From the NCBI RefSeq assembly GCF_042654245.1, contig NZ_JBHSGI010000009.1:310001-374000 (forward strand): a stretch of 64,000 nt of DNA. Direction: 5' to 3'. This stretch comes from Seohaeicola_A nanhaiensis. Lineage in GTDB: Bacteria > Pseudomonadota > Alphaproteobacteria > Rhodobacterales > Rhodobacteraceae. The notes under the pieces are model-generated. The model ran no database searches. It worked only from the letters and a program-made list of their open reading frames with translations, and was not told the DNA's origin. A program made the translations under genes and the position numbers. Position 1 is the stretch's first letter, and each line of letters starts with the position of its first letter. Below are positions 1 to 8,374 of the stretch, piece after piece.

Positions 1-347
1 TCGATCAGCTCGGATGTTTCGATCTTGGCCTCGTAGCCTTCGTAATCGTCGAAGTCTTTGAGCCGCGTCAGCGGGCGGTCGATCCCGGGACTGGAGACTT
101 CGAGCGTGTATTCGTCGAGAATCGGATCCTCGACGTCCAGGATGGCGCTGACCGCGTTCGAGATGGCGGCGCAGTCGTCGACTTCGATGCCGCCGTCCGG
201 CCGGTCGGCCATGATCTGCAGCGTGGTCGACTTGCCCGACATCAGCCGGATGCGCACGAGTTCGAATCCCAGGTCCTCGATGACAGGGGTGACGATTTCG
301 GCAAGCCGGCGGTCGATGGCTGCTTTGGCGATGAGATCGTTTGACAT
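1..347 (-). CDS. rimP: Ribosome maturation factor RimP, N-terminal part (runs off the window)
   Basis: Minus-strand reading from an ATG at 347 to the window edge with no stop gives about 115 residues, starting MSNDLIAKAAIDRRLAEIV and including VEDLGFELVRI, a DGGIEVDDCAAISNAVSAIL stretch and EVSSPGIDRPL, all typical of RimP. RimP binds the 30S subunit and assists its maturation; rimP usually heads the rimP-nusA-infB operon, so nusA would lie beyond the left edge. A sigma70-like promoter and an intrinsic-terminator hairpin lie in the leader just upstream. The C-terminal SH3-like domain is outside the window. Confidence 0.9.
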   Translation of the reverse strand, partial: MSNDLIAKAAIDRRLAEIVTPVIEDLGFELVRIRLMSGKSTTLQIMADRPDGGIEVDDCAAISNAVSAILDVEDPILDEYTLEVSSPGIDRPLTRLKDFDDYEGYEAKIETSELI

Positions 348-360
348 TAGCTTCAGACAC

Positions 361-383
361 AAAAAAACGGGCGCGCGGCCCGT
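361..383 (-). terminator. Intrinsic-terminator-like hairpin in the rimP leader
   Basis: On the minus strand ACGGGC, a 5-nt loop, GCCCGT and then a run of T form a classical rho-independent terminator. It ends only 14 nt before the rimP start codon and lies downstream of the predicted promoter. It could attenuate the rimP operon or release a leader RNA of about 70 nt. No coding gene lies between it and the divergent channel gene. Confidence 0.65.
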
Positions 384-438
384 TGATATTTCCCGGTGGA
401 GCGTCAGGTTTGGACCCCGGCGCGCCGCTGTTGAGGGG

Positions 439-467
439 GATATACGCGCTCGGCCCTGCAATCTCAA
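439..467 (-). promoter_or_regulatory. Sigma70-like promoter for rimP
   Basis: On the minus strand TTGAGA (467-462) and TATATC (444-439) are separated by 17 bases. Transcription would start near 432, giving a leader of about 85 nt before the rimP start at 347. The match is to the housekeeping consensus only; no start-site data exist. Confidence 0.5.
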
Positions 468-668
468 GGGCAATATTTCGCGCATGGTGCGAGAGCCGAC
501 CAAACCGCGCCATTCTCTGCTTGAGCCGGGCGGACGGAGACCACATCTAGCGGCGAAGACCCACAGAACACGATCCCGCCCGAGCCACGCCATTCCCGAC
601 CAGCGCCCATCGTCCCGCGCCGTGTGCATCACCGACCCGACGACGGTGATCCGCGCGGAGACCAGACC

Positions 669-1490
669 ATGACATTCGCCGCCCGCGTCGTCGACAGCAC
701 CCTGTTTCAGCGCTTCATCATCTGCGTGATTCTCGTCAACGCCGTCATTCTCGGGTTGATGACGCTCGACCTGACACCCGAGACTTTGCGCCTGCTGCTG
801 CTGGTCGATTACCTGTGCCTGGCCATCTTCGTGGGCGAGATGGCGTTGAAGCTTGCCGTCTACCGGCGGACGTTCTTTCAGGACGGCTGGAACAACTTCG
901 ATCTGATCGTGGTGGGGATCGCGGTGCTGCCGGATGCGGGCGGGCTTGGCGTGCTGCGGACCTTGCGGGTGCTGCGACTGATGCGGCTGATCTCGGTCGT
1001 GCCGTCGATGCGGCGGGTGATCACCGGCATGTTCCTGGCGATTCCGGGCGGAGCATCTGTCGCGGCGGTGCTGGCGATCCTGTATTATGTCGGTGCGATC
1101 ATCGGGTTCAGTTTCTTTCACGAGACCGTGCCCGAATATTTCGGCACCATCGGCGCCACCTTCTTCACGCTGTTCAGGATGATGACGCTGGAAGGCTGGC
1201 CCGACATCGCGGGCGAGGTGATGAGGCGGCACCCGCACGCCTGGATCTACTTTGTCGCCTTCATCATCCTGACCACCTTCACCACCCTGAACCTGCTGTT
1301 CGGCATCATTGTGGACGCCATGCAGAACGCCAAGGAGGAGGACGTGCGCGAACAGATGGCCGAGCACGGCATTCCGCCGGACCAGGAAACGCCGGAGATT
1401 AGACTGGTGATGATGGAGCGCGACATCCGAGAGATCCGGGCCATGCTGGAATCGATGGCCCCGCAGCGCAGGCACAGTGCGGCGGAGTGA
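669..1490 (+). CDS. Voltage-gated cation channel, NaChBac/CavMr-type single-domain family
   Basis: 273-residue six-helix channel of the bacterial voltage-gated Na/Ca family (one 24-TM equivalent from four subunits). S4 has arginines every third residue (R97, R100, R103, R106, in LRTLRVLRLMR). The pore loop carries TLEGWPDI (173-180), followed by S6 (AWIYFVAFIILTTFTTLNLL) and a helical cytosolic tail. The Gly after the filter Glu replaces the Ser of the classical sodium filter TLESW and recalls the calcium-selective CavMr filter. The start at 669 is chosen because GGAG lies 8 nt upstream; an earlier in-frame ATG at 624 lacks this. It is divergent from rimP. Ion selectivity is inferred, not shown. 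Confidence 0.88.
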   Translation: MTFAARVVDSTLFQRFIICVILVNAVILGLMTLDLTPETLRLLLLVDYLCLAIFVGEMALKLAVYRRTFFQDGWNNFDLIVVGIAVLPDAGGLGVLRTLRVLRLMRLISVVPSMRRVITGMFLAIPGGASVAAVLAILYYVGAIIGFSFFHETVPEYFGTIGATFFTLFRMMTLEGWPDIAGEVMRRHPHAWIYFVAFIILTTFTTLNLLFGIIVDAMQNAKEEDVREQMAEHGIPPDQETPEIRLVMMERDIREIRAMLESMAPQRRHSAAE

Positions 1491-1569
1491 GGCCGGACCG
1501 CGATCTGGATTGACCCTAGGGCCGCGCCGCGATAGGCCGCTGCGCGATACATTCCCCGAGGAGACGCGC

Positions 1570-2676
1570 ATGTCCAACCCTTCCCTTCTGATCCTGCCGG
1601 GCGACGGCATCGGCCCCGAAGTCATGGCGCAGGTCACGCGCATCATCGACTGGTTCGGCGCCAAGCGCGGGCTGAAGTTCGACGTTTCCGAGGATCTGGT
1701 GGGCGGCTGCGCCTATGACAAGCACGGCACGCCGCTGCATGACGACACCATGGCGAAGGCGCAGGAGGTCGATGCCGTTCTGCTGGGCGCCGTGGGCGGG
1801 CCGAAATACGACAAGCTCGACTTCTCGGTGAAGCCCGAGCGCGGGCTGCTGCGCCTGCGCAAGGAGATGGACCTTTACGCCAACCTGCGCCCGGCCCAGT
1901 GCTTTGACGCGCTGGCCGACTTTTCGTCGCTGAAGAAGGATGTGGTCGCGGGCCTCGACATCATGATCGTGCGCGAGCTGACGAGCGGCGTCTACTTTGG
2001 CGAGCCGCGCGGGATCTTCAAGGAAGGCAACGAGCGCGTCGGGATCAACACCCAGCGCTATACGGAGAGCGAAATCGCCCGCGTTGCGCGCTCGGCCTTT
2101 GAACTCGCCCGCAAGCGCGGCAACAAGGTCTGCTCGATGGAGAAGGCCAACGTGATGGAATCGGGCATCCTGTGGCGCGATGTGGTGCAGGAGATCCACG
2201 ACGCGGAATATCCGGATGTCGAGCTGAGCCATATGTACGCCGACGCCGGAGCGATGCAGCTGACCCGCTGGCCGAAACAGTTCGACGTCATCGTCACCGA
2301 CAACCTGTTCGGCGACCTGCTGTCGGATCTCGCCGCGATGCTGACCGGCTCGCTCGGGATGCTGCCGTCGGCCTCGCTGGGCGCGCCGATGGCGAACGGG
2401 CGTCCGAAGGCGCTGTACGAACCGGTGCACGGGTCGGCGCCCGACATCGCCGGGACCGGCAAGGCCAACCCGATCGCCTGCATCCTATCGTTTGCGATGG
2501 CGCTGCGCTATTCCTTCGACAAGGGCGCCGAGGCCGAGCGGCTGGAGAGCGCGGTGAATGCCGTCCTGGCCAAGGGCATCCGCACCGCCGACCTGCTGAA
2601 CGTCGAGGGCGCGACCCCGGCGAGCACTTCGGAAATGGGCGACGCGATCCTGAAGGAACTGGACGCCAGCCTCTGA
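1570..2676 (+). CDS. leuB: 3-isopropylmalate dehydrogenase
   Basis: 368 residues, full length for LeuB. It oxidatively decarboxylates 3-isopropylmalate to 2-oxoisocaproate with NAD+ in leucine synthesis. Visible landmarks are the N-terminal LPGDGIGPEV, the substrate-binding LRLRKEMDLYANLRPA region, RELTSGVYFGEPRGI, the metal-binding DNLFGDLLSD and the NAD-binding GSAPDIAGTGKANP. The start at 1570 follows a GAGGAG ribosome site; an upstream in-frame start lacks one. A strong terminator follows, so the gene appears to be the end of its unit. leuA/C/D are not in this window. Confidence 0.97.
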   Translation: MSNPSLLILPGDGIGPEVMAQVTRIIDWFGAKRGLKFDVSEDLVGGCAYDKHGTPLHDDTMAKAQEVDAVLLGAVGGPKYDKLDFSVKPERGLLRLRKEMDLYANLRPAQCFDALADFSSLKKDVVAGLDIMIVRELTSGVYFGEPRGIFKEGNERVGINTQRYTESEIARVARSAFELARKRGNKVCSMEKANVMESGILWRDVVQEIHDAEYPDVELSHMYADAGAMQLTRWPKQFDVIVTDNLFGDLLSDLAAMLTGSLGMLPSASLGAPMANGRPKALYEPVHGSAPDIAGTGKANPIACILSFAMALRYSFDKGAEAERLESAVNAVLAKGIRTADLLNVEGATPASTSEMGDAILKELDASL

Positions 2677-2681
2677 GGCGA

Positions 2682-2719
2682 GGGGCCGGCGCGCCGCGAA
2701 AGCGGCGCCGGGCCTTTTC
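2682..2719 (+). terminator. Intrinsic terminator after leuB
   Basis: A long GC stem (ggccggcgcgccgc ... gcggcgccgggcc) closed by a GAAA tetraloop is followed by TTTT. It begins 6 nt after the leuB stop and separates leuB from the fabB-fabI unit. It also marks the left edge of the proposed inversion breakpoint. Confidence 0.85.
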
Positions 2720-2848
2720 TGCATCGGGCGAAGCGAGCGCATCCATCGCGCTGGCCGCGGCGCATGACCTTGCCGCAGCTTCGCTACATGGTTGCGCCCC
2801 GCCGTCCCGCTGTCCTACACAGGCGGTAAGCAGAAGAGGAGAGCGCTT

Positions 2849-4078
2849 ATGCGCCGCGTTGTCGTTACAGGCCTGGGGATCGTATCCTCGATCGGGAACA
2901 ACCGGGACGAAGTTGTCGCCGCCCTCAAGGCCGGGACCAGCGGAATCGTGGCTTCGCCCGAGATGGCGGAGCATGGATTCCGCAGCCGGGTCGCGGGCAC
3001 GCTCAAGCTGGACGTGACCGAGCATGTCGAGAAGCGGGCGCTGCGGTTCATGGGGCCGGGCGCGGCCTATGCCTATATCGCGATGAACGAGGCGATCGCC
3101 GATGCCGGTCTGGAAGAGGCCGATATCGTCAATCCGCGCACCGGGCTTGTGGCCGGATCTGGCGGGCCGTCGACCAGCGCGATGTTCGCTGCGCATCAGT
3201 CGGTGCTGAACACCGGGGCAACAAAACGGATCGGGCCTTTCGCGGTACCGAAATGCATGTCGTCCACGATCTCGGCGAACCTGTCGACGGCGTTCAAGAT
3301 CAAGGGAATCAACTATTCCATCACCTCGGCCTGTTCGACCTCGCTGCATTGCATCGGCAATGCGGCCGAACAGATCATGATGGGCAAGCAGGACGTGATG
3401 TTCGCCGGCGGCGGCGAAGAATTGGACTGGACGCTGTCCTGCCTGTTCGACGCAATGGGGGCGATGTCGTCGAAATACAACGACACGCCGGAGAAGGCCT
3501 CGCGCGCGTTCGATGCCAACCGCGACGGGTTTGTCATTTCGGGCGGCGGCGGGATTGTCGTGCTGGAGGAGCTGGAGCATGCCAAGGCGCGCGGCGCCAA
3601 GATCTATGCCGAAGTGACGGGCTATGCCGCCACCAGCGACGGCCACGACATGGTGGCTCCCAGCGGCGAGGGCGGCGAGCGCGCGATGCGGCTGGCGCTG
3701 GCGACGCTGCCCGAGGGCTGCAAGGTGGGTTATATCAACGCGCATGGTACCTCGACGCCGGTCGGCGACGTGGGCGAAGTGCAGGCCGTGAGGCGCGTGT
3801 TCGGCGAGGGGTCGACCCCGCCGATCAGTTCGACAAAGTCGATGACCGGCCACGCGCAGGGTGCGGCGGGCGCGCTGGAAGCCATCTTCAGCCTGCTGAT
3901 GCTGGAGGGCGACTTCATCACCCGTTCAATCAACGTCGAGACGCTGGATCCGGCGCTGAAACCCGAAGAGATCGCGACGGCCTTCGTCGCGAACGCCGGG
4001 CTCGACAGCGTCATGACGAATTCATTCGGCTTTGGCGGCACAAACGGGTCGATGATCCTGTCCAGATATCGCGGGTAA
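2849..4078 (+). CDS. fabB: Beta-ketoacyl-ACP synthase I
   Basis: 409 residues, the usual FabB length. It condenses malonyl-ACP with acyl-ACP and is needed for unsaturated fatty acid synthesis together with FabA. The catalytic triad is visible: Cys162 in TSACSTS, His in NAHGTSTPVGD and His in KSMTGHAQGA; the C-terminal SFGFGGTN loop is present. The start at 2849 follows AGAGGAGA. fabI follows after 3 nt. The usual partner fabA is not upstream but lies at 57480-57989 on the other strand, which is odd for this order. Confidence 0.96.
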   Translation: MRRVVVTGLGIVSSIGNNRDEVVAALKAGTSGIVASPEMAEHGFRSRVAGTLKLDVTEHVEKRALRFMGPGAAYAYIAMNEAIADAGLEEADIVNPRTGLVAGSGGPSTSAMFAAHQSVLNTGATKRIGPFAVPKCMSSTISANLSTAFKIKGINYSITSACSTSLHCIGNAAEQIMMGKQDVMFAGGGEELDWTLSCLFDAMGAMSSKYNDTPEKASRAFDANRDGFVISGGGGIVVLEELEHAKARGAKIYAEVTGYAATSDGHDMVAPSGEGGERAMRLALATLPEGCKVGYINAHGTSTPVGDVGEVQAVRRVFGEGSTPPISSTKSMTGHAQGAAGALEAIFSLLMLEGDFITRSINVETLDPALKPEEIATAFVANAGLDSVMTNSFGFGGTNGSMILSRYRG

Positions 4079-4081
4079 ATC

Positions 4082-4873
4082 ATGAGCGATCAAATGCAAG
4101 GCAAGCGCGGGCTGATCATGGGGGTGGCCAATGACCGCTCCATTGCCTGGGGGATCGCAAAGGCGATGCACGAGGCGGGGGCTGAGCTCGCCTTTACCTA
4201 TCAGGGCGAGGCATTCGGCAGCCGTCTGCGACCGCTGGCGGAAAGCGTCGGGTCAGATTTCATGGTGGATGTCGACGTGACCGACGACGCCTCGCTGGAT
4301 GTCGCCTTCGCGCAGCTGGCCGAGCGCTGGCCGACGATCGACTTTCTGGTTCACGCGATCGCGTTTTCGGACAAGTCCGAGCTGACGGGCCGGTTCCTGA
4401 ATACCAGCCGGGAGAACTTCAAGAACTCGATGGATATCTCCGCCTATTCCTTCATCGAGGTTGCGCGGCGGGCCTATCCGCTGATGAAGGACAATGGCGG
4501 GACGCTGATCACCCTGACCTATCAAGGGTCGCAGCGGGTAGTGCCGAACTATAACGTGATGGGCGTGGCGAAGGCCGCGCTCGAGGCGGCGACGCGCTAT
4601 CTGGCGAACGATCTCGGGCCGGACAAGATCCGGGTGAACGCGATCAGCCCGGGGCCGATGAAGACGCTGGCCGGCGCCGCCATTGGCGGGGCGCGCAAGA
4701 CCTACAAGTTCACCGACCAGAACGCCCCGCTGCGCAGCAATGCGACGCTTGAGGCGGTCGGCGGAACGGCGGTCTATCTTGCGTCGGACGCCGGGAAATT
4801 CACGACCGGTGAGATCATCCGCGTCGATGGCGGGTTTCACGTTCTGGGGATGCCGCAACCGGACTTTATCTGA
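4082..4873 (+). CDS. fabI: Enoyl-[acyl-carrier-protein] reductase, NADH type
   Basis: 263 residues. Last step of each fatty acid elongation cycle, reducing trans-2-enoyl-ACP. It shows the atypical SDR cofactor motif GVANDRSIAWGIA, LTYQGSQRVVPNYNVMGVAKAALEA with the Tyr and Tyr-x6-Lys catalytic residues, and the NAISPGPMKTLA loop over the active site (the triclosan/isoniazid-type inhibitor pocket in the family). It is translationally close-coupled to fabB (3-nt gap), so the two are one operon. Confidence 0.97.
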   Translation: MSDQMQGKRGLIMGVANDRSIAWGIAKAMHEAGAELAFTYQGEAFGSRLRPLAESVGSDFMVDVDVTDDASLDVAFAQLAERWPTIDFLVHAIAFSDKSELTGRFLNTSRENFKNSMDISAYSFIEVARRAYPLMKDNGGTLITLTYQGSQRVVPNYNVMGVAKAALEAATRYLANDLGPDKIRVNAISPGPMKTLAGAAIGGARKTYKFTDQNAPLRSNATLEAVGGTAVYLASDAGKFTTGEIIRVDGGFHVLGMPQPDFI

Positions 4874-4980
4874 GCGAATTGCCGCTGCTCAAGAAGATTC
4901 CCCATGCTTGCCATTTGGCGGCCACAGTCGGTCTCCAATTAAGCGACATGACGGAAATAGACACAACCATAAGACGAGAC

Positions 4981-5181
4981 ATGCCAAGCCGTCGCTTCGC
5001 GATGCTGAACGGTGTGGTTCGGTTGCTGATCGTCGGCGTGATCGCCCTGATGACGAGCTGCCTCTTGGGCGGATCACAAATGACAGAGATGGTCCGGTCG
5101 GGGATGTATCGGCTGGATGCCGGCAGATCGGAATTCGGAACCCAGAGACTGGTTCCGGACGTTGTGCAGCCGCAGGCCTGA
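4981..5181 (+). CDS. Possible small lipoprotein-like protein, hypothetical
   Basis: A 66-residue frame begins MPSRRFAMLNGVVRLLIVGV and continues IALMTSCLLGGSQMTEMV: a basic N-terminus, a hydrophobic stretch and a weak lipobox (MTSC), which would fit a small secreted lipoprotein. No homologue is recognised. An alternative in-frame start lies at 4948. The ribosome site is weak, and this is the only plausible content of the 380-nt gap between fabI and the dehalogenase gene; it may be non-coding. Confidence 0.3.
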   Translation: MPSRRFAMLNGVVRLLIVGVIALMTSCLLGGSQMTEMVRSGMYRLDAGRSEFGTQRLVPDVVQPQA

Positions 5182-5259
5182 GCCTGCCCGCCCTCGTGAG
5201 ATGGCATCTTTCGTCCCGGTGAGCCTTGTGCAAGTCTTGGCCCCGACAAGGGGATGCCC

Positions 5260-5946
5260 ATGCCGATCAAAGTCTGTGTCTTCGATGCCTATGGCACGCT
5301 GTTCGATGTGACCGCCGCGGCGCGGCAGGCGGCAGATGCGCCGGAGTTTTACGTATTGCGGGACCGATGGGCGCAGGTGGCGCGCGACTGGCGGAACAAG
5401 CAGCTGGCCTATTCCTGGTTGCGGGCGGTGACGGGCGCACATGCCGATTTCTGGCAGGTTACGCAGGACGGTCTGGACTGGGCGCTCGAGGCCAGCGGGC
5501 TGGCGGGGGACGCGGCGCTGCGGGAAAGGCTGCTGGAGCTTTACTGGGAATTGCAGGCCTATCCCGAGGTGCCCGAGATGCTGACGGCGCTGAAATCAGC
5601 TGGCAAGCTGACCGCGATCCTGTCGAACGGATCGCCGCAGATGCTGGAGGGCGCGGTGCGTTCGGCCGGGATTGGCGATGTGCTGGACGATGTGCTGTCG
5701 GTCGAGAGCGTCGGCGTCTTCAAGCCGGCGCGGCGGGTGTATGATCTGGTCGGGCAGCGGTTCGATTGCGCGCCAGAGGAGGTGCTCTTCGTGTCGTCGA
5801 ACGGGTGGGATGCGGCGGCGGCGTCGGGTTATGGGTTCCGCACCGTCTGGGTGAACCGGGTCGGCGAACCGATGGATCGTCTGCCGTGGACACCGCACCG
5901 GGTTCTGGGCGATTTGGGCAGCATACCGGCGGAGGCAGGAGTTTAG
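5260..5946 (+). CDS. (S)-2-haloacid dehalogenase, HAD superfamily type II
   Basis: 228 residues. The family hydrolyses L-2-haloalkanoates to D-2-hydroxyacids through an aspartyl ester. The motifs fit the true L-DEX group rather than generic HAD phosphatases: nucleophile Asp in VFDAYGTLFD, the KQLAYSWLR substrate segment, SNGS, the Lys in VGVFKPARRVYDL, and SSNGWDAAAA. Start 5260 is preferred because AGGGG lies 6 nt before it; an in-frame ATG at 5254 is too close to that site. It is the first gene of an operon with a hydrolase (stop and start abut) and a PLP enzyme. Confidence 0.9.
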   Translation: MPIKVCVFDAYGTLFDVTAAARQAADAPEFYVLRDRWAQVARDWRNKQLAYSWLRAVTGAHADFWQVTQDGLDWALEASGLAGDAALRERLLELYWELQAYPEVPEMLTALKSAGKLTAILSNGSPQMLEGAVRSAGIGDVLDDVLSVESVGVFKPARRVYDLVGQRFDCAPEEVLFVSSNGWDAAAASGYGFRTVWVNRVGEPMDRLPWTPHRVLGDLGSIPAEAGV

Positions 5947-6771
5947 ATGCGTTTTACCACAACCGACGGGCTGAGCCTGTATTACGAGGATGCGGGTGAG
6001 GGGAAACCGCTGCTGTGTCTGGCCGGCCTGACGCGCAATGCTCGGGATTTTGACTTTCTCGCGCCGCATCTGCCGAATGTCCGGCTGATCCGGATGGATT
6101 ATCGCGGGCGCGGGCTGTCGGATCGGGATGCGACCATCAGCAATTACAACGTGGTGCGCGAGGCGCAGGACGTGGTGGAGCTGCTGGATCATCTGGGGCT
6201 GGCAAAGGCGCCGGTGCTGGGCACGTCGCGTGGCGGACTGGTGGCGATGGCGCTGGCGGCGCTGAATGGCGACCGGCTGTCGGGCGCGATCCTGAACGAT
6301 GTCGGGCCGGTGATCGCCCCCGAAGGCATTGCCTTCATCATGACGTATATCGGGAAGAAGCCGTCTTTCAGCACGTTTGACTCTGCGGCGGAGGGGATGA
6401 TGCGGGCCTACGAACGGTCTTTTCCCAATGTGCCGCTGGAGGTCTGGACCCGGCTGGCGCGCGCGCAATATGTCGAAACAGCCGAGGGGCTGGACCTGAG
6501 CTATGATCCCGAGCTGCGCGCCGCGCTGCTGGCGCAGGCCGAGGCCGGACCGGCGCCGGACCTGTGGCCCTGGTTCGAGGCGTTGAAGGGGCGGCCCGTG
6601 GGGGTGATCCGCGGTGCGAACTCGGACCTCCTTAGCCAAGCGACGCTGGACGAGATGCAGGCGCGGTTTCCCGAGATGATCGTCGGCACCGTGCCGGACC
6701 GGGGCCATGTGCCGTTTCTGGATGAACCCGAAGCCCTGCGCGTGATCCGCGCCGTGATGGAGAAGATATGA
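5947..6771 (+). CDS. Alpha/beta-fold hydrolase
   Basis: 274 residues, single alpha/beta-hydrolase domain. The nucleophile elbow reads GTSRGG, with the catalytic His late in DRGHVPFLDEPEAL, close to the C-terminus as usual. No signal peptide, so cytoplasmic. The start directly follows the stop of the dehalogenase gene with AGGAG upstream, and the end overlaps the next gene by 4 nt (ATGA). Substrate is unknown; the context suggests ester or lactone hydrolysis of small hydroxyacids, which is inference. Confidence 0.85.
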   Translation: MRFTTTDGLSLYYEDAGEGKPLLCLAGLTRNARDFDFLAPHLPNVRLIRMDYRGRGLSDRDATISNYNVVREAQDVVELLDHLGLAKAPVLGTSRGGLVAMALAALNGDRLSGAILNDVGPVIAPEGIAFIMTYIGKKPSFSTFDSAAEGMMRAYERSFPNVPLEVWTRLARAQYVETAEGLDLSYDPELRAALLAQAEAGPAPDLWPWFEALKGRPVGVIRGANSDLLSQATLDEMQARFPEMIVGTVPDRGHVPFLDEPEALRVIRAVMEKI

Positions 6772-7742
6772 CCTCGATAACCATGATCGAAGCCGCCGCC
6801 GGCCGGCTGAACGGCCACGCGCGCCGGACGCCGCTGCTGACTTCGCCTTTTCTGGACGAGATCGCCGGGCGGCGGGTGCTGGTCAAGCCGGAGTGCCTTC
6901 AGGTCACGGGCAGCTTCAAGTTCCGTGGCGGCTGGTCGGCTGTATCGGCGCTAGCGCCCGAAGTGCGGGCCAAGGGGGTGATCGCCTTTTCGAGCGGCAA
7001 CCACGCGCAGGGCGTCGCCGCGGCGGCGAAGGGGCATGGGGTTCCCGCGGTGATCATCATGCCGTCGGATGCACCGAAGCTGAAGATCGACAACACCCGC
7101 GCGCTGGGCGCCGAGGTGGTGCTGTATGACCGCGCAAAGGAAGACCGCGACGCGCTGGGCGCGAAGCTGGCGGCGGAACGGGGGCTGACGCTGATCAAGC
7201 CCTTCGACGAGCCGCTGGTGATCGCGGGGCAGGGCACGACCGGGCTGGAAATCGCGGCGCAGGCGGCCGAGCTGGGTGTCACCGAAGCCGACGTGCTGGT
7301 GTGCTGCGGCGGCGGAGGTCTGACCTCGGGGATCGCGCTGGCGCTTGAGGCGAAGGCCCCCGGGCTGCGGGCGCGGCCGGTGGAGCCGGAAGGATTTGAT
7401 GACGTGGCGCGGTCGCTGAAGGCCGGGACGATCCAGCGCAACGACCGCCTGTCGGGGTCGATCTGCGATGCCATCGTCACGCCGCAGCCGGGCGACATCA
7501 CCTTCCCGATCCTCAAGCGGCTGTGCGGGCCGGGGCTCGCGGTGAGCGAGGATGAGGCAATGCGCGCGATGGCGCTGGCCTTCCTGCGGCTGAAGATCGT
7601 GATCGAACCCGGGGGCGCCGTGGCGCTGGCGGCGGCGCTGTTCCGGCCCGAGGCGGTCGCGGGCGATGCGGTGATCGCCGTGGCCTCGGGCGGGAACGTG
7701 GATGCCGACCTGTTCCGGCAGGCTCTGGAGCGCTACGCCTAA
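6768..7742 (+). CDS. Serine/threonine dehydratase, short PLP-dependent form
   Basis: 324 residues of the fold-type II PLP family. It has the Schiff-base Lys in TGSFKFRGG, SSGNHAQGVA, the phosphate loop CCGGGGLTSG and a C-terminal ASGGNVD. It lacks the regulatory ACT-like domains of biosynthetic IlvA, so it resembles catabolic threonine/serine ammonia-lyases. The related EutB (hydroxyectoine) family cannot be excluded, but no ectoine genes are adjacent. ATGA overlap with the hydrolase gene; the stop overlaps the convergent SCO gene stop. Confidence 0.87.
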   Translation: MTSITMIEAAAGRLNGHARRTPLLTSPFLDEIAGRRVLVKPECLQVTGSFKFRGGWSAVSALAPEVRAKGVIAFSSGNHAQGVAAAAKGHGVPAVIIMPSDAPKLKIDNTRALGAEVVLYDRAKEDRDALGAKLAAERGLTLIKPFDEPLVIAGQGTTGLEIAAQAAELGVTEADVLVCCGGGGLTSGIALALEAKAPGLRARPVEPEGFDDVARSLKAGTIQRNDRLSGSICDAIVTPQPGDITFPILKRLCGPGLAVSEDEAMRAMALAFLRLKIVIEPGGAVALAAALFRPEAVAGDAVIAVASGGNVDADLFRQALERYA

Positions 7743-8326
7743 CCGGCCTGCATCCGTCGGATCTTGGCCACGGCGCGATCAAAGCCTTCCTGGTAGGCGA
7801 TCGGCTCGAACAGCTGGCCGTCCTTGTCGAAGAGCAGCACGTTGGCCGAATGGTCCATCGTGTAGCCGCCGTTGTCGAGCGGGACCTTGCGCGCGAAGAT
7901 GCGGAAGGCTGCAATTGCCTTTGCGATTTCTTCCGGCGTCCCCGACACACCGACGACGCCCGGCGCCCAGGAGACATATTCGCGGAGTTGGTCGATGGTA
8001 TCGCGTTCGGGGTCGACGGTGACGAAGTAGACGCGCAGCTGGTTGCCCTCGCCCAGTTCCTCCTGCCAGGTCGCGATATCGCCCAGCGTGGTCGGGCAGA
8101 CCTCGGGGCAGTGGGTGAAGCCGAAGAAGACGGCCGATGGCTTGCCCTTGAGCGTGTCCTCGGTGAAAAGCTCGCCGGTTGTGGTGGTCAGGTGATAGTC
8201 GCCGGGGCCGATGGTCAGGGCGACGCTCTTCTCGAACATCGGCTGTACCCATCGGACCCAGACGACAGCGGCAAGGGCGAGGAACACGAGTGCCCAGAGG
8301 GCGAAACGAAGGGTTCTGGTTGTCAT
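7739..8326 (-). CDS. SCO1/SenC family copper chaperone
   Basis: 195 residues: one N-terminal membrane anchor (LRFALWALVFLALAAVVWV) and a thioredoxin-fold periplasmic domain with the copper-binding HCPEVCPTT motif and a distal His in YTMDHSANV. SCO proteins deliver copper to the CuA site of cytochrome oxidase. Start 8326 (MTTRTLRF) is chosen; an upstream in-frame ATG adds a non-conserved extension. It is the last gene of a copper operon read leftward after the YcnI-PCuAC fusion gene. Confidence 0.93.
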   Translation of the reverse strand: MTTRTLRFALWALVFLALAAVVWVRWVQPMFEKSVALTIGPGDYHLTTTTGELFTEDTLKGKPSAVFFGFTHCPEVCPTTLGDIATWQEELGEGNQLRVYFVTVDPERDTIDQLREYVSWAPGVVGVSGTPEEIAKAIAAFRIFARKVPLDNGGYTMDHSANVLLFDKDGQLFEPIAYQEGFDRAVAKIRRMQAG

Positions 8327-8374
8327 GGGAGCCTCGGGAAAGAGGGGACAGCCCGAAGGCCGCCCCGGTTGCAA

